Assembly (NCBI GenBank): GCA_028280195.1
Contig: JANQMH010000045.1
Coordinates: forward strand, 33,483 to 97,482
Source of the DNA: Exilibacterium sp.
Lineage (GTDB): Bacteria; Pseudomonadota; Gammaproteobacteria; Pseudomonadales; Cellvibrionaceae
Direction: 5' to 3'
Length of the DNA stretch: 64,000 nucleotides
The position numbers and the translations under genes are program-made. The notes beneath the pieces are model-generated. The model saw only the letters and a list, made by a program, of their open reading frames with translations. It was not told the DNA's origin and made no database searches. Positions within the stretch are counted from its first letter, which is position 1, and each line of letters starts with the position of its first letter. Of this stretch, positions 49,095 to 59,029 are shown piece by piece.

Positions 49095-50480
49095 ATGACC
49101 CGAGAGTGTAAATCCCAACAGCCCTGGTCGCCGTCGTCGTGGCGCGAGCTGCCGATTCAACAGCAGCCCGCTTACCACGACCCGCGCGCGCTGGCAGCGG
49201 TGGAGGCGAGCCTGAGCCGCCTGCCGCCGCTGGTTTTTGCCGAGGAGGCGCGCGAGCTGCGCCGGCAGCTGGCCGCAGTGGCTGAAGGGAGAGCCTTCCT
49301 GCTTCAGGGCGGCGACTGCGCCGAGAGCTTTGCCCACTTCGCCGCCGACCATATACGCGATACCTTCAAGGTCATTTTGCAGATGGCAATCGTACTGACC
49401 TACAGCGGTCGCTGCCCGGTTGTCAAAGTTGGCCGTATTGCCGGGCAGTTCGCCAAGCCGCGCTCGGCCGATCTGGAACAGCGCGACGGCCGCAGTCTGC
49501 CCAGTTACCGCGGCGATATCGTCAACGGCATCGAGTTCAGCGAGAGCGCCCGCCGCCCCGACCCGCAGCGCCTGCTGAGCGCTTACCACCAGTCCGCCGC
49601 CACGCTCAACCTGGTGCGCGCCTTTGCCCGCGGCGGGCTCGCCGACCTGCATCAGGTACACCAGTGGAACCAGAGTTTCGTCGCCGCCAATCCGCTGCGG
49701 GAAAAATACCAGCAGATGGGTGACCGCATTCAGGACGCGCTGGCTTTTATGGAAGTCTGCGGCGTCAACGCCGCCACCATCCCCTCGATTCGGGAAACCC
49801 AGCTCTACACCTCCCACGAGGCACTGCTGCTCAATTACGAGCAGGCGCTGACCCGCAAAGACACAGGCGACGGCAACTGGTACGACTGCTCGGCACATAT
49901 GCTGTGGATCGGCGAGCGCACGCGCCAGCCGGACGGCGCCCATATCGAGTTCCTGCGCGGCATTCACAATCCGGTGGGCGTGAAAATCGGCCCCGACTGC
50001 AGCGCCGGGCAGTTATTGTCATTGATCGACGCTCTCAATCCCGACAATGTTCCCGGCCGGCTGACGCTGATCACGCGCATGGGGGCCGGTACCCTGGCCG
50101 ACCGGCTGCCGCCGCTGGTGCGGCGGGTGAAACAGGAGGGGCGCAGTGTCGTCTGGTCTTCCGATCCCATGCACGGCAATACGGTAAAGGCCGCCAACGG
50201 CTACAAGACCCGCTCGTTCGATCGCATCCTGCGCGAGATCCAGGAGTTTTTTGCCGTGCACCAGGCCGAGGGCAGCCACGCCGGCGGCATCCACCTGGAG
50301 ATGACCGGCGACCACGTCACCGAATGCACCGGTGGTGCCTACGACATATCCGAGGCCGACCTGGCCAGCTGCTACCGCACCCAGTGCGACCCGCGCCTCA
50401 ACGGCCAGCAGGTGCTGGAACTGGCGTTTCGGGTGGCGGAGTTGTTGGCGGCGGGAGGGGGTGTACTCGGTGGGCGGTGA
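49095..50480 (+). CDS. 3-deoxy-7-phosphoheptulonate synthase, type II
   Basis: 461 residues of the plant/Mycobacterium-like class II DAHP synthase: [50 protein letters not shown] and [16 protein letters not shown]. It catalyses the same first shikimate step as the type I enzyme at 20109 but is unrelated in sequence. A homopurine palindrome follows its stop codon. No phenazine genes are present nearby, although some class II enzymes serve them. Confidence 0.96.
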   Translation: MTRECKSQQPWSPSSWRELPIQQQPAYHDPRALAAVEASLSRLPPLVFAEEARELRRQLAAVAEGRAFLLQGGDCAESFAHFAADHIRDTFKVILQMAIVLTYSGRCPVVKVGRIAGQFAKPRSADLEQRDGRSLPSYRGDIVNGIEFSESARRPDPQRLLSAYHQSAATLNLVRAFARGGLADLHQVHQWNQSFVAANPLREKYQQMGDRIQDALAFMEVCGVNAATIPSIRETQLYTSHEALLLNYEQALTRKDTGDGNWYDCSAHMLWIGERTRQPDGAHIEFLRGIHNPVGVKIGPDCSAGQLLSLIDALNPDNVPGRLTLITRMGAGTLADRLPPLVRRVKQEGRSVVWSSDPMHGNTVKAANGYKTRSFDRILREIQEFFAVHQAEGSHAGGIHLEMTGDHVTECTGGAYDISEADLASCYRTQCDPRLNGQQVLELAFRVAELLAAGGGVLGGR

Positions 50481-50492
50481 AGGGGTAGTATT

Positions 50493-50583
50493 GGGAAAAG
50501 GAAAAAGGGAAAAGGGAAAAGGGAAAAGTGATGGAAGGTGCCTGCGGGTCATTTCTTTTTCCTTTTCCCTTTTTCCTTTTCCC
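50493..50583. repeat. GGGAAAA homopurine palindrome, copy B
   Basis: A purine run of GGGAAAA and GGAAAAA units (50493-50529) and its complement (50549-50583) pair perfectly over the outer 23 bases (50493-50515 with 50561-50583). The inner edge again carries GTGA, as in copy A. It lies between the DAHP synthase stop and the aldolase start on the same strand. Confidence 0.85.
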
Positions 50584-50619
50584 TTCCCCAGTTAAGAGCT
50601 ACCTGTTATAGAGGTAAAC

Positions 50620-51669
50620 ATGACCGACATCCAAACCCTCCTCGGCAGTGAAGCAGACGATCTGCTCGGCTACACCTGCACCGGTATTGCCAGTGAACAG
50701 CTGCATCTGCCGGGGGCAGATTATATCGGCCGCGTTATGGGCGATATGGATCGCAGCCCGGTGGTGATGCGCAATATGCAGACGCTGTTCAACGGCGGCC
50801 GTCTCGCCGGTAGCGGTTATCTGTCGATTCTGCCGGTGGATCAGGGCATCGAGCACTCCGGCGCGGCTTCCTTTGCGCCCAACCCGATTTACTTCGATCC
50901 GGCGGCCATTGTCGAACTGGCGCTGGAAGGCGGCTGTAACGCCGTCGCCTCCACCCTCGGGGTGCTGGGCGCAGTGGCGAGAAAGTACGCCCATCGTATT
51001 CCCTTCATTGTCAAACTCAATCACAACGAGCACCTGAGCTACCCGAATATGTACGACCAGACGCCCTTCGCCGCGGTCGAACAGGCCTTCGATATGGGGG
51101 CGGTTGCCGTGGGGGCGACGATTTATTTCGGCGCCGAGAACTCGCGGCGACAGATTCAGGAGGTCAGCGAAGCCTTCAAACACGCCCACGATCTGGGCCT
51201 GGTGACTATTTTATGGGCCTATCTGCGCAATTCGGCATTTAAAACCGAGCAGGGCGATTTTCACACCGCCGCCGATCTCACCGGCCAGGCCAACCACCTG
51301 GCCGCTACCATCGAGGCCGATATCGTCAAACAGAAGCAGGCCGAGCGCAATGGCGGCTATAACGCCGTCAACTTCGGCCATACCCACCCGCGGGTCTACA
51401 GCGAACTGGTACCGGAGCACCCGATCGAATGGGTGCGCTGGCAGGTGGCGAACTGTTATATGGGGCGTATCGGCATGATCAACTCCGGCGGCCCCTCCGG
51501 CGGCGATGATCTGCACCAGGCGGTGCGCACGGCGGTGATTAACAAGCGCGCCGGGGGCATGGGGCTGATCTCCGGGCGCAAGTCCTTTCAGAAATCCATG
51601 GCCGACGGGGTCGCGCTGTTACATGCGATTCAGGATGTTTATCTCAGTGATGCGGTTACTGTTGCCTGA
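50620..51669 (+). CDS. fbaB: class I fructose-bisphosphate aldolase (FbaB/DhnA type)
   Basis: 349 residues with archaeal-type class I aldolase blocks: [43 protein letters not shown], the Schiff-base Lys region [22 protein letters not shown], and INSGGPSGG. It interconverts fructose 1,6-bisphosphate and triose phosphates without metal. TAGAGG precedes ATG 50620. The following mod genes are probably a separate unit. Confidence 0.93.
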   Translation: MTDIQTLLGSEADDLLGYTCTGIASEQLHLPGADYIGRVMGDMDRSPVVMRNMQTLFNGGRLAGSGYLSILPVDQGIEHSGAASFAPNPIYFDPAAIVELALEGGCNAVASTLGVLGAVARKYAHRIPFIVKLNHNEHLSYPNMYDQTPFAAVEQAFDMGAVAVGATIYFGAENSRRQIQEVSEAFKHAHDLGLVTILWAYLRNSAFKTEQGDFHTAADLTGQANHLAATIEADIVKQKQAERNGGYNAVNFGHTHPRVYSELVPEHPIEWVRWQVANCYMGRIGMINSGGPSGGDDLHQAVRTAVINKRAGGMGLISGRKSFQKSMADGVALLHAIQDVYLSDAVTVA

Positions 51670-51748
51670 TTCGATTCATGCTTCTTCACCCCAGTGAAAA
51701 CCCCGCCGCCCCCACCGGCGGGTCCAACCTCACTGTCTTGCATTGACG

Positions 51749-52444
51749 ATGCTGCTTTCCGAGGCGGATCTGACCGCGATCTGGCTGACCCTGCGGCTGG
51801 CGGGTACGGTGACGATATTGTTACTGCTGTTGGGGACACCGTTGGCCTGGTGGCTGGCGCGCACCCGCTCGCGCTGGAAGGGGCCGGTCGGCGCGGTGGT
51901 GGCGCTGCCGCTGGTGCTGCCGCCCACGGTGCTGGGCTTCTACCTGCTGCTGGCCATGGGGCCCAACGGTGCGGTGGGGCAGTTTACCCAGGCGCTGGGT
52001 ATCGGTTATCTGCCGTTTACTTTCTGGGGGCTGGTGATCGGTTCGCTGTTCTACTCCATGCCCTTTGTTATCCAACCGATTCAGAATGCCATGGAAGCCG
52101 TCGGTGAGCGCCCGCTGGAAGTGGCGGCGACGCTGCGGGCCGGGCCGTGGGACCGCTTTTTCACCGTGGTGGTGCCGCAGGCCCGGCCCGGCTTCATTAC
52201 CGCTGCGATACTCGGCTTTGCCCATACCGTCGGCGAATTTGGCGTGGTACTGATGATCGGCGGCAATATTCCCGGCGAGACGCGGGTGGTGTCGGTGCAG
52301 ATTTACGACCACGTGGAGGCAATGGCATACGCCCAGGCCCACGGCCTGGCGGCACTCATGGTGGTGTTCTCCTTTGTGGTGCTGCTGTTTCTTTACACCT
52401 TCAATCGCAACGCTCACCAGTCCGGCATACGCTATGGCGCTTGA
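51749..52444 (+). CDS. modB: molybdate ABC transporter permease ModB
   Basis: 231 residues with five or six membrane helices and the EAA-type loop ([25 protein letters not shown]) that contacts Mod[16 protein letters not shown] is typical of ModB. ATG 51749 is used rather than TTG 51743. It overlaps modC by 11 bases. The periplasmic binding protein gene modA, usually upstream, is absent. Confidence 0.92.
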   Translation: MLLSEADLTAIWLTLRLAGTVTILLLLLGTPLAWWLARTRSRWKGPVGAVVALPLVLPPTVLGFYLLLAMGPNGAVGQFTQALGIGYLPFTFWGLVIGSLFYSMPFVIQPIQNAMEAVGERPLEVAATLRAGPWDRFFTVVVPQARPGFITAAILGFAHTVGEFGVVLMIGGNIPGETRVVSVQIYDHVEAMAYAQAHGLAALMVVFSFVVLLFLYTFNRNAHQSGIRYGA

Positions 52445-53522
52445 GGCGCGCTTTTTTCTGCAGTATGCGGCCGGCGCCGGCGACAGTTTTACCCTCAACG
52501 TCGACCTGCGCCTGCCCGGCCGCGGCGTCAGCGCCATTTTCGGCCCCTCCGGTTGCGGCAAGACTACACTCCTGCGCTGCATTGCCGGCCTGCAGCAGGT
52601 GCAACAGGGGCGGCTGCATATCAACGGTGAGATCTGGCAGGACGGCCGGACATGCCTGCCGGCGCACAGGCGGCCACTGGGATATGTGTTCCAGGAGGCC
52701 AGTCTGTTCAGCCATCTCACTGCCAGGGGCAACCTCGACTATGCGCTGAAGCGCGCCACCGCAACGCTGCCCGTGATCAGCTGTGACGAGGCAGTGGAAT
52801 TGCTCGGTATCGGCGGGCTGTTAGCGCGCTTTCCCGCCCAGCTCTCCGGCGGCGAGCGGCAGCGGGTGGCCATCGCCAGAGCGCTGCTGATCAACCCGCG
52901 GCTGCTGTTGATGGACGAACCGCTGGCGTCACTCGACCTGGCCCGCAAGCGGGAAATACTGCCTTATCTGGAGCGGCTGCGCGCCGAACTGGATATTCCC
53001 ATTGTCTATGTCAGCCATGCCATGGACGAAGTCGCGCGCCTGGCCGACCAACTGGTAGTGATGGAGCGGGGCAGCGTTGCCGCCGGCGGGCCGCTGGCCG
53101 AGGTGCTGGCGGGCCTGGATTGCGGCGCGGCGCTGGGGGAAGACGCCGGGGTGGTGCTGGAGGCGCGGGTGGTGGAAACCGACAGCCGCTGGCACCTGAC
53201 CCGCATGGCCTTTGCCGGCGGCGACCTGTGGCTGCGCGACGACGGTGCGGCAGCGCCCGGTGAAACTCTGCGCGCGCGTGTTCTGGCGCGCGATGTCAGC
53301 CTGACCCTGGAACCCCATCGCGACAGCAGTATTGTCAATATTCTGCCCGGCGAGATCACCGATATTGCACCGGGTAGCGACCCGGCTTCCGCCCTGGTGC
53401 GACTCAAGGTGGGGGAGGTCGCGCTGCTGTCGCGCATTACGCGGCGTTCACTCCAGCATTTGCAACTGGCACCGGGCCGGCGGGTCTGGGCGCAGATCAA
53501 ATCGGTGGCGATTGTGCGTTGA
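52434..53522 (+). CDS. modC: molybdate ABC transporter ATPase ModC
   Basis: 362 residues. Walker A is GPSGCGKTT, the signature is [16 protein letters not shown] and Walker B is [12 protein letters not shown], followed by the H-loop (VSHAMDE). A C-terminal MOP/TOBE molybdate-binding domain spans about 290-360. It powers molybdate import through ModB. ATG 52434 begins MALEARFF; the frame upstream belongs to modB. Confidence 0.94.
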   Translation: MALEARFFLQYAAGAGDSFTLNVDLRLPGRGVSAIFGPSGCGKTTLLRCIAGLQQVQQGRLHINGEIWQDGRTCLPAHRRPLGYVFQEASLFSHLTARGNLDYALKRATATLPVISCDEAVELLGIGGLLARFPAQLSGGERQRVAIARALLINPRLLLMDEPLASLDLARKREILPYLERLRAELDIPIVYVSHAMDEVARLADQLVVMERGSVAAGGPLAEVLAGLDCGAALGEDAGVVLEARVVETDSRWHLTRMAFAGGDLWLRDDGAAAPGETLRARVLARDVSLTLEPHRDSSIVNILPGEITDIAPGSDPASALVRLKVGEVALLSRITRRSLQHLQLAPGRRVWAQIKSVAIVR

Positions 53523-53551
53523 TCCGGTGTATGCCCGGCATTATCCAGGGC

Positions 53552-55006
53552 CTACATATAGGAGGAAAACAGCCAGCAAAACGCATCGCGCAGGCGGCTG
53601 GGCAATCCCTGCCGGGAGAAATCCGCGCCGGTGATTTCCCTGGACTGCTGCAACAGGCGCTGGCAGTGCGCCTCCAGTGTCGTTACCAGCGAGCGGTCAA
53701 ACACTTCTACCATAACCTCGAAGTTCAGCGCCAGGCTGCGCGGATCGAGATTGGCCGATCCCAGCAGGGCGTAGTAGTCGTCGATCAGGCAGAGTTTACT
53801 GTGGGCGAACGGCGGCGGCTGATAGTAGACGCGCACGCCGCGCCGGATCAACTCCGGCAATACCCGGCGCATGGCCCAGTGCACAAAAGGCAGGTTATTG
53901 CGGCCGGGCAAAATGATTTTGACATCGACACCGCGCATGGCCGCCGCCTGCAGAGCGCTGATCAGTCCCTGGGGCGGCAGAAAATACGGGGTCATAATGG
54001 CGATGCGGCGCCGCGCGCTGGAGATTACACCGTTGAGCAGCATGGGCAGGGTATCGATGTCCTCGTTGGGGCCGTCGCTGACCACGCGACAAATGGCGGC
54101 GCCGGTGTTTGCCTTGCCGCCGTCCGGCATCAGCAGCATCTCCTTGGTAACGAACAGCCAGTCGTCGGCGAATACCTGCCACAACTGCCGGCTCGACGGG
54201 CCCTGCAGGCAGAAGTGCAGATCCTGCACCGGATGGGCGACACCGGGCTTGCCGGTACAGTGCCTGGCACTGATATTCATACCGCCGGTAAACGCCGTAT
54301 GACCATCGATAACCAGCACTTTGCGGTGATTGCGCAGGTTGAAGTTGACCTGCGGCGGCACCAGCAGCGGCGGCAGGAAGCGCGCCACGGTAACGCCGCG
54401 ACGGCTCAGTAGCGGACCGATGCGGCGCCAGCTGTAGTGCTCGCCGACGCCGTCTATCAGCACGCGCACTTCCACACCGCCGTGAACCGCACTGACCAGC
54501 GCCTCGACGAAGTCGTTGCCGATGGCGTCGTTGTCGAAGATATAGCTGGAGAGCAGGATCTGGCGCCGCGCCGCGGCAATGGCGCTGAGCATCGCCGGGT
54601 AGGCCTGTTCGCCGTTGTGCAGCACTTCGATGCTGTTGCCGTTGCACAGCGGGAAGGGTGTGGCGAGGGAAACCTGTGCCGTGACCTGCGCCCCCAGCGG
54701 CAGTTCAGCCTCTTTCAACATCTCCCGGTCCGCTGCCAGCTGCGGCCTGGGAACGCCGCTGCTGCTGGGAATATTGAGCTGGCGCGCGCGCGTGCGGATG
54801 CGGTTGACGCCGAAAAGATAGTAGAGCAGGGGGCCGGCCAGCGGGAACAGCAGGCAGGTCGCCAGCCAACCGAAGGCTGCCACATGGTCGCGCTTGTACA
54901 GCAGCGCATGGGCGCCCGCCCACAGCGCCAGGATGGTGATGACGATTACCGGCAGCCACAGCGGGGCCCGGCTCAGGAGGTAATGCAGTAAGTTCGGAGT
55001 ATCCAT
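53552..55006 (-). CDS. cls: cardiolipin synthase-like phospholipase D protein
   Basis: 484 residues. Two N-terminal membrane helices (about 9-30 and 41-62) are followed by two PLD domains with complete HKD motifs: HRKVLVIDGHTAFTGG and HSKLCLIDDYYALLGSANLD. It condenses phosphatidylglycerol (or PG and PE) to cardiolipin at the inner membrane. ATG 55006 begins MDTPNLLHYLL; the extension to 55078 is unlikely. It is divergent from the ArsR gene. Confidence 0.92.
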   Translation of the reverse strand: MDTPNLLHYLLSRAPLWLPVIVITILALWAGAHALLYKRDHVAAFGWLATCLLFPLAGPLLYYLFGVNRIRTRARQLNIPSSSGVPRPQLAADREMLKEAELPLGAQVTAQVSLATPFPLCNGNSIEVLHNGEQAYPAMLSAIAAARRQILLSSYIFDNDAIGNDFVEALVSAVHGGVEVRVLIDGVGEHYSWRRIGPLLSRRGVTVARFLPPLLVPPQVNFNLRNHRKVLVIDGHTAFTGGMNISARHCTGKPGVAHPVQDLHFCLQGPSSRQLWQVFADDWLFVTKEMLLMPDGGKANTGAAICRVVSDGPNEDIDTLPMLLNGVISSARRRIAIMTPYFLPPQGLISALQAAAMRGVDVKIILPGRNNLPFVHWAMRRVLPELIRRGVRVYYQPPPFAHSKLCLIDDYYALLGSANLDPRSLALNFEVMVEVFDRSLVTTLEAHCQRLLQQSREITGADFSRQGLPSRLRDAFCWLFSSYM

Positions 55007-55126
55007 GTCATCGTCGCAATGCCAGCCCGGGTTTATTGTCCGTTTTCTCGGCAACGGTACACCTCGGCCGCCCCGCACTGCGGGTAGCGACCACCAGTGG
55101 GCGTATTTGGGGGGAGCGAATGCTTC

Positions 55127-55156
55127 TTGTCAACCTAAATTAGCCTGTACTAATAT
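55127..55156 (+). promoter_or_regulatory. promoter and overlapping operator of the ArsR gene
   Basis: TTGTCA (55127-55132), 18-base spacer, TAATAT (55151-55156). The inverted repeat ATTAG-CCTGTA-CTAAT (55139-55154) lies across the spacer and -10, where a dimeric ArsR repressor would block polymerase. Autorepression is inferred. Confidence 0.55.
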
Positions 55157-55213
55157 GAGGCACGGGGCGCGGCGGCCGGCCCGCGCCCCGCCCACTGGAG
55201 GTTGGCAGACCAC

Positions 55214-55525
55214 ATGAAGACCCTTGCAAAGCTCGGGCAGATGCAGGCGCACGCCGGCGAGGCGGCGCGGCTGCTGCGCTATATGGCCAATGAGAACCGC
55301 CTGATGGTATTGTGCAGCCTGATTGAAGGTGAGTTGTCGGTCGGCGAACTCAACGACAGAGTACCCCTCAGTCAGTCGGCCCTGTCCCAGCATCTGGCCT
55401 CGCTGCGCGACGCCGGCCTGGTGGCGACACGGCGGCAGTCGCAGACGATTTACTACCGTATAGACAGCGACGAGGCGGTGAAAATTATCCAGGTATTGTA
55501 CAGTATCTTTTGTGCCGGGCGATAA
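55214..55525 (+). CDS. ArsR-family regulator with a BigR/SqrR-type cysteine pair
   Basis: 103 residues. The winged helix (SVGELNDRVPLSQSALSQHLASLRDAGLVATRRQSQTIYYRI) and the N-terminal ANENRLMVLCSL match the BigR/SqrR/HlyU branch rather than metal sensors. Cys34 and Cys100 are 66 residues apart, the spacing I recall for the redox pair of SqrR and HlyU, which form a polysulfide link. It probably senses reactive sulfur and represses its own promoter (55127-55156). No persulfide dioxygenase or quinone oxidoreductase gene is adjacent. ATG 55214 is the family-like start. Confidence 0.9.
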   Translation: MKTLAKLGQMQAHAGEAARLLRYMANENRLMVLCSLIEGELSVGELNDRVPLSQSALSQHLASLRDAGLVATRRQSQTIYYRIDSDEAVKIIQVLYSIFCAGR

Positions 55526-56108
55526 CTGTGTGCCGCGGGCGGTAAACCCGCGCAAGCTGCTGCAGCGCGACCTGTTTTTCAAACCAAGTCTAAACGACGT
55601 TCAATCAAGGTTTAAACAAAATTTGGATAAAATAGCGCTATGGTAAAATAAAAAGTTGCAATCGCTGTTGAGCTGTAGTAATAATTGAGGCTGCTGTCGT
55701 GAGGAGAAATGATTCCAATAGATCACAACCGTACACAGCAAGTATTTAAGGATATCTGAAAGCAGTTAAAATATTTAAAGCAGTTAAAAGTATTTAAAAG
55801 TAATTAAAAATATCTAAAAGTATTGTAAGAATATCTAAAAATTTTTATGTGCTATCTGCGTTTCCAAAATTCAACCGCCAAGGCAAATTGCTCCGCTGAC
55901 TATCTGCTCAGCGAATGGTTTGACGAATAAGCCCGTCCTCTCGCCCGCGACTGGATGGGTGTGCCGCCAGCAGACACCTCCCACTTTACTGACAGCCCAA
56001 GTCCGCCCCTAAGCGGCTTTGCGTATTGCCGTGCTGTTTTCTCCGGTCGCACTGCCAGACTAGTCCACGATAATGACAACAGTGCAGGCATTCTTGACGG
56101 AGGCCACG
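55526..56108. other. 583-base intergenic region with a phased A-tract segment
   Basis: From 55738 to 55846 short A/T runs (AGTATTTAAA, AGTTAAAA, ATATCTAAAA) recur roughly every 10-11 bases, which predicts intrinsically curved DNA. A 27-codon frame at 55847-55930 lacks a ribosome site. A GGAGG at 56097 serves the receptor gene. Confidence 0.5.
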
Positions 56109-58916
56109 ATGAACACAGTATCCAGGCACAAACTGACCGCGGCGATCGCCGCCGTCGTCAAACTCACCGGCGCCGGTGCGCTGACCCTTGCCTGTTCCAC
56201 TCGGGCACAGGAGGCGGAACAGCTCGAGGTGATCGAGGAGATTTCGGTGGTGGGCACCCATATCAAAGGGCTCGATCTGCAGGGCGCGGTGCAGGCCATA
56301 CAGATAGACCGGCGCGATATCGACGAGTCGGGCGCTGACTCACTGATCGATCTGATGCGCGATATCACCGTCACCGGTGGCGGCGGCGGCACCTTCAGCA
56401 TTTCCACCGCCGGCGCGCTGTCCGGCGATACCCCGGTGGGTGCCGCCGGGGTATCGCTGCGCGGCCTGGGCACCAGTTCGACGCTGACCCTGATCAACGG
56501 CCGGCGCGCATCAGTCAGCTCCTTTGCCAACGGTCAGGAGTCTTTTATCGATGTCAATTCGATTCCACTGGCGGCGGTGGAGCGGGTTGAAATACTGCCC
56601 AGTGGTGCATCGGCCACCTATGGCGCCGATGCGGTCGCCGGCGTGGTCAACTATGTGCTGCGCGATGACTACGACGGCAGCGAGCTTTCCATCAACTACG
56701 GTAACTCCAGCGCCGGCAGTGACGAGGGCAAACAGAACATCAACTGGGTGTGGGGTAAAAACACCGCGCGCACCCATACTATGGTGGTGGTGGATTACTT
56801 CGATCGCAATGCCCTTTACGATCGCGATCGCGCTGTCAGTCGCGACAGTGTGCGACCCAGCCAGCAGGGTTTTTACCCGAGTTTTAACGACGTGAGATTT
56901 ATGTTCAACGACCAGACCGAATCACCCGAAAACGGCGGTTGCCCGCTGGGCGACTTCGACTCAGGTAACTTCGGCGAGTTCTGCCGGGTCGACACCAATG
57001 ACTTTGTCTCCACCTCGGACGACTATGAGAGCCTGGGGTTTGTCGGCACTTTCGACCTGCGTATCAGTGAACGTACCACCTGGTTCAACGAATTGATGTA
57101 TCAGGGTACCGAATCCAAGGGCACCTCCTCGCCGGCGAACTTTTCCCGCGCGCCGGTGGACCCGCAGAATCCGAATTTTCCTGAAAGCTTCAAAGACGAC
57201 TTGGTGGCAGAGGGGCAGGTCAGCGACTTCTCCGCTTTCAACGGCTTGCCGATCTTTATGTGGGGAAAATATCCGCAGCCGCGTGCCGTCGAGGTGGAGA
57301 CGGAAAACCTGCGCCTGGTCAGCGGCTTTGAAACGCGGATCAAAGGCTGGGATTTTACCAGCGCGCTGACCTACGGCCGCAGTGAATCGGAACAGCGCGG
57401 CGTTTCCGGGGTGGTGGTTGCCGAGGCCTTTTACCATGCCAACCTCGGCAATCTGTGCAGTGACGGCAGCACAGTCAGCCGCTGGGACCTGGACCTGAAC
57501 CGCCCCGATGCATTTTTCAATGGCGGCCCCAGCTGCGAGGATCTGGGTAAAACCACCCTCTGGTACAACCCCTTTGACGGCCAGGCACAGCAGCCGGACG
57601 GACTCGAGGCATTGCTTGAAAGCGCCGCGCGGCGCAGCGGCGAGTCGCAGTTGTGGTCCTTCGATGCCGTGGCTTCGGGCGACCTGTTTGCCATCGGCGG
57701 CAACTATGCCAAGGCTGCCGCCGGTTTCGAGTACCGCCATGAGGAAGTGGAGGATATCCCGGCCGGCATTGCCGTTGCCAGTGCCGATAACGCCGAGCCG
57801 CTGCTGGGTTTCAGTTCAACCTCTGCCGACGCCGAGCGCGACCAGTGGGCAGCCTTTGTCGAACTGCATTTGCCGCTGCGCGACAATCTCCAACTGCAGC
57901 TGGCCGGCCGCTTCGATGACTACGATGACTTCGGCAGCGACTTCAACCCCAAGCTGGCGCTGCGCTATGCGCCGCTGGAAACGGTGGCGCTACGAGCCAA
58001 CTGGTCGACGTCATTTCGCGCACCGTCCCTGGCGCAGAGCGGCGCCGGTACCTTGTTGAGCAGTTATACCGTCGACTGTGCCGAGGTGCCCGCGGCCTGT
58101 GACGGCGACGCTGAGGCCAGCGGCGAGTCGTTGTTATCGGAAGACCTGGGCAATGCCCGGCTGCAGCCCGAGCAAGCCGAGAGTTGGGGCTTTGGCGCCC
58201 TGTTGACGCCGAACAGCGAGATCGAAATCGCGCTGGATTTCTGGAGTATCCGCCATGAGGACCTGGTGGGTATCAACGAAGAGAACTTTATTCGCCGCGC
58301 TTTGAACGGCGACTTCAGCGTGGTGGGGGCAGGTGAATTGCCCAGCGGCGTGCCCGGCATTGAAGTCGATCAGGGATTCGTGGTCGACGCCCATTTCCAG
58401 CTGACCAATCTCGGCTGGCAGAAAACCCGCGGTATCGATCTGTCCTATACCCATTACTTTGACAATACCCCTTATGGCAACTTTACCCTGTTGTTCGACG
58501 CCACCTACGTCGATGAATTCGATCGCCGCGCCAGCGGCGCTGCCGAGGTGGAAAGCGAGGCCGGCAACTACCAGTACCCGCGCTGGCTGGCCAATGCCAA
58601 ACTGCGCTGGCGGCTAAACAACTGGCGCGCTTCGCTGAGCGCAAATTATACCCACGGCTATCGGGACGACCCCTCGACACGCGTGCTCAATGCCCTGGAT
58701 ATACCGCTGGATGCCGAAGTCGGGGTGCCCTCGTGGACACTGTGGGACATCCATCTCAGCTACGAGTTCGACGAGCACAATTACCTGCAGATCAATGTCG
58801 ACAATGTGTTTGACCGCGAGCCGCCGCTGGTATTGGGTACCGCCGCCAATGTCGACCATATCAACCACAATTCGCTGGGCCGCTTTTTGAGCCTGCGCTA
58901 TACCTATGATTTTTAA
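56109..58916 (+). CDS. large TonB-dependent receptor
   Basis: 935 residues. Signal peptide to about residue 35, then a TonB-box-like region (IEEISVVGTHIKG), a plug with SLRGLGTSSTLTLINGRR, VDVNSIPLAAVERVEILPSGASATYGADAVAGVVNYVL, and a 22-strand barrel ending YTYDF. This subgroup, with its RR-S-FANGQ-FIDVNSIP block, is common in oligomer- and peptide-importing receptors of marine gammaproteobacteria and sphingomonads. It heads a co-directional run of permease, dipeptidase and cyanophycinase genes, so cyanophycin fragments are a candidate ligand. The perfect GGAGG fixes ATG 56109. Confidence 0.92.
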   Translation: MNTVSRHKLTAAIAAVVKLTGAGALTLACSTRAQEAEQLEVIEEISVVGTHIKGLDLQGAVQAIQIDRRDIDESGADSLIDLMRDITVTGGGGGTFSISTAGALSGDTPVGAAGVSLRGLGTSSTLTLINGRRASVSSFANGQESFIDVNSIPLAAVERVEILPSGASATYGADAVAGVVNYVLRDDYDGSELSINYGNSSAGSDEGKQNINWVWGKNTARTHTMVVVDYFDRNALYDRDRAVSRDSVRPSQQGFYPSFNDVRFMFNDQTESPENGGCPLGDFDSGNFGEFCRVDTNDFVSTSDDYESLGFVGTFDLRISERTTWFNELMYQGTESKGTSSPANFSRAPVDPQNPNFPESFKDDLVAEGQVSDFSAFNGLPIFMWGKYPQPRAVEVETENLRLVSGFETRIKGWDFTSALTYGRSESEQRGVSGVVVAEAFYHANLGNLCSDGSTVSRWDLDLNRPDAFFNGGPSCEDLGKTTLWYNPFDGQAQQPDGLEALLESAARRSGESQLWSFDAVASGDLFAIGGNYAKAAAGFEYRHEEVEDIPAGIAVASADNAEPLLGFSSTSADAERDQWAAFVELHLPLRDNLQLQLAGRFDDYDDFGSDFNPKLALRYAPLETVALRANWSTSFRAPSLAQSGAGTLLSSYTVDCAEVPAACDGDAEASGESLLSEDLGNARLQPEQAESWGFGALLTPNSEIEIALDFWSIRHEDLVGINEENFIRRALNGDFSVVGAGELPSGVPGIEVDQGFVVDAHFQLTNLGWQKTRGIDLSYTHYFDNTPYGNFTLLFDATYVDEFDRRASGAAEVESEAGNYQYPRWLANAKLRWRLNNWRASLSANYTHGYRDDPSTRVLNALDIPLDAEVGVPSWTLWDIHLSYEFDEHNYLQINVDNVFDREPPLVLGTAANVDHINHNSLGRFLSLRYTYDF

Positions 58917-58935
58917 GTGACGATTTTTAAGTGAC
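58908..58935 (+). repeat. 14-bp exact tandem duplication at the receptor stop codon
   Basis: GATTTTTAAGTGAC occurs twice head to tail (58908-58921 and 58922-58935). The first copy encodes the last Asp-Phe and the TAA stop of the receptor; the second lies just outside. Confidence 0.9.
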
Positions 58936-58940
58936 AGCCT

Positions 58941-58982
58941 ACAGCTTACGGCAATTGAAAAGCGGGATCTTCTGTAAGCTGT
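58941..58982 (+). terminator. hairpin between receptor and permease genes
   Basis: ACAGCTTAC (58941-58949) pairs with GTAAGCTGT (58974-58982) around a 24-base loop. No T run follows, so it may attenuate rather than end transcription, or be a dispersed repeat. Confidence 0.4.
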
Positions 58983-59029
58983 CTGCTGTAAACTGCAAGC
59001 TCATCCTGTTTAAGGTGCTGACAATCGCG

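Noticed and set aside
55847..55930. 27-codon frame starting MCYLRFQN
   Set aside because: No ribosome site, no family, and it follows A-tract DNA where short frames arise by chance.
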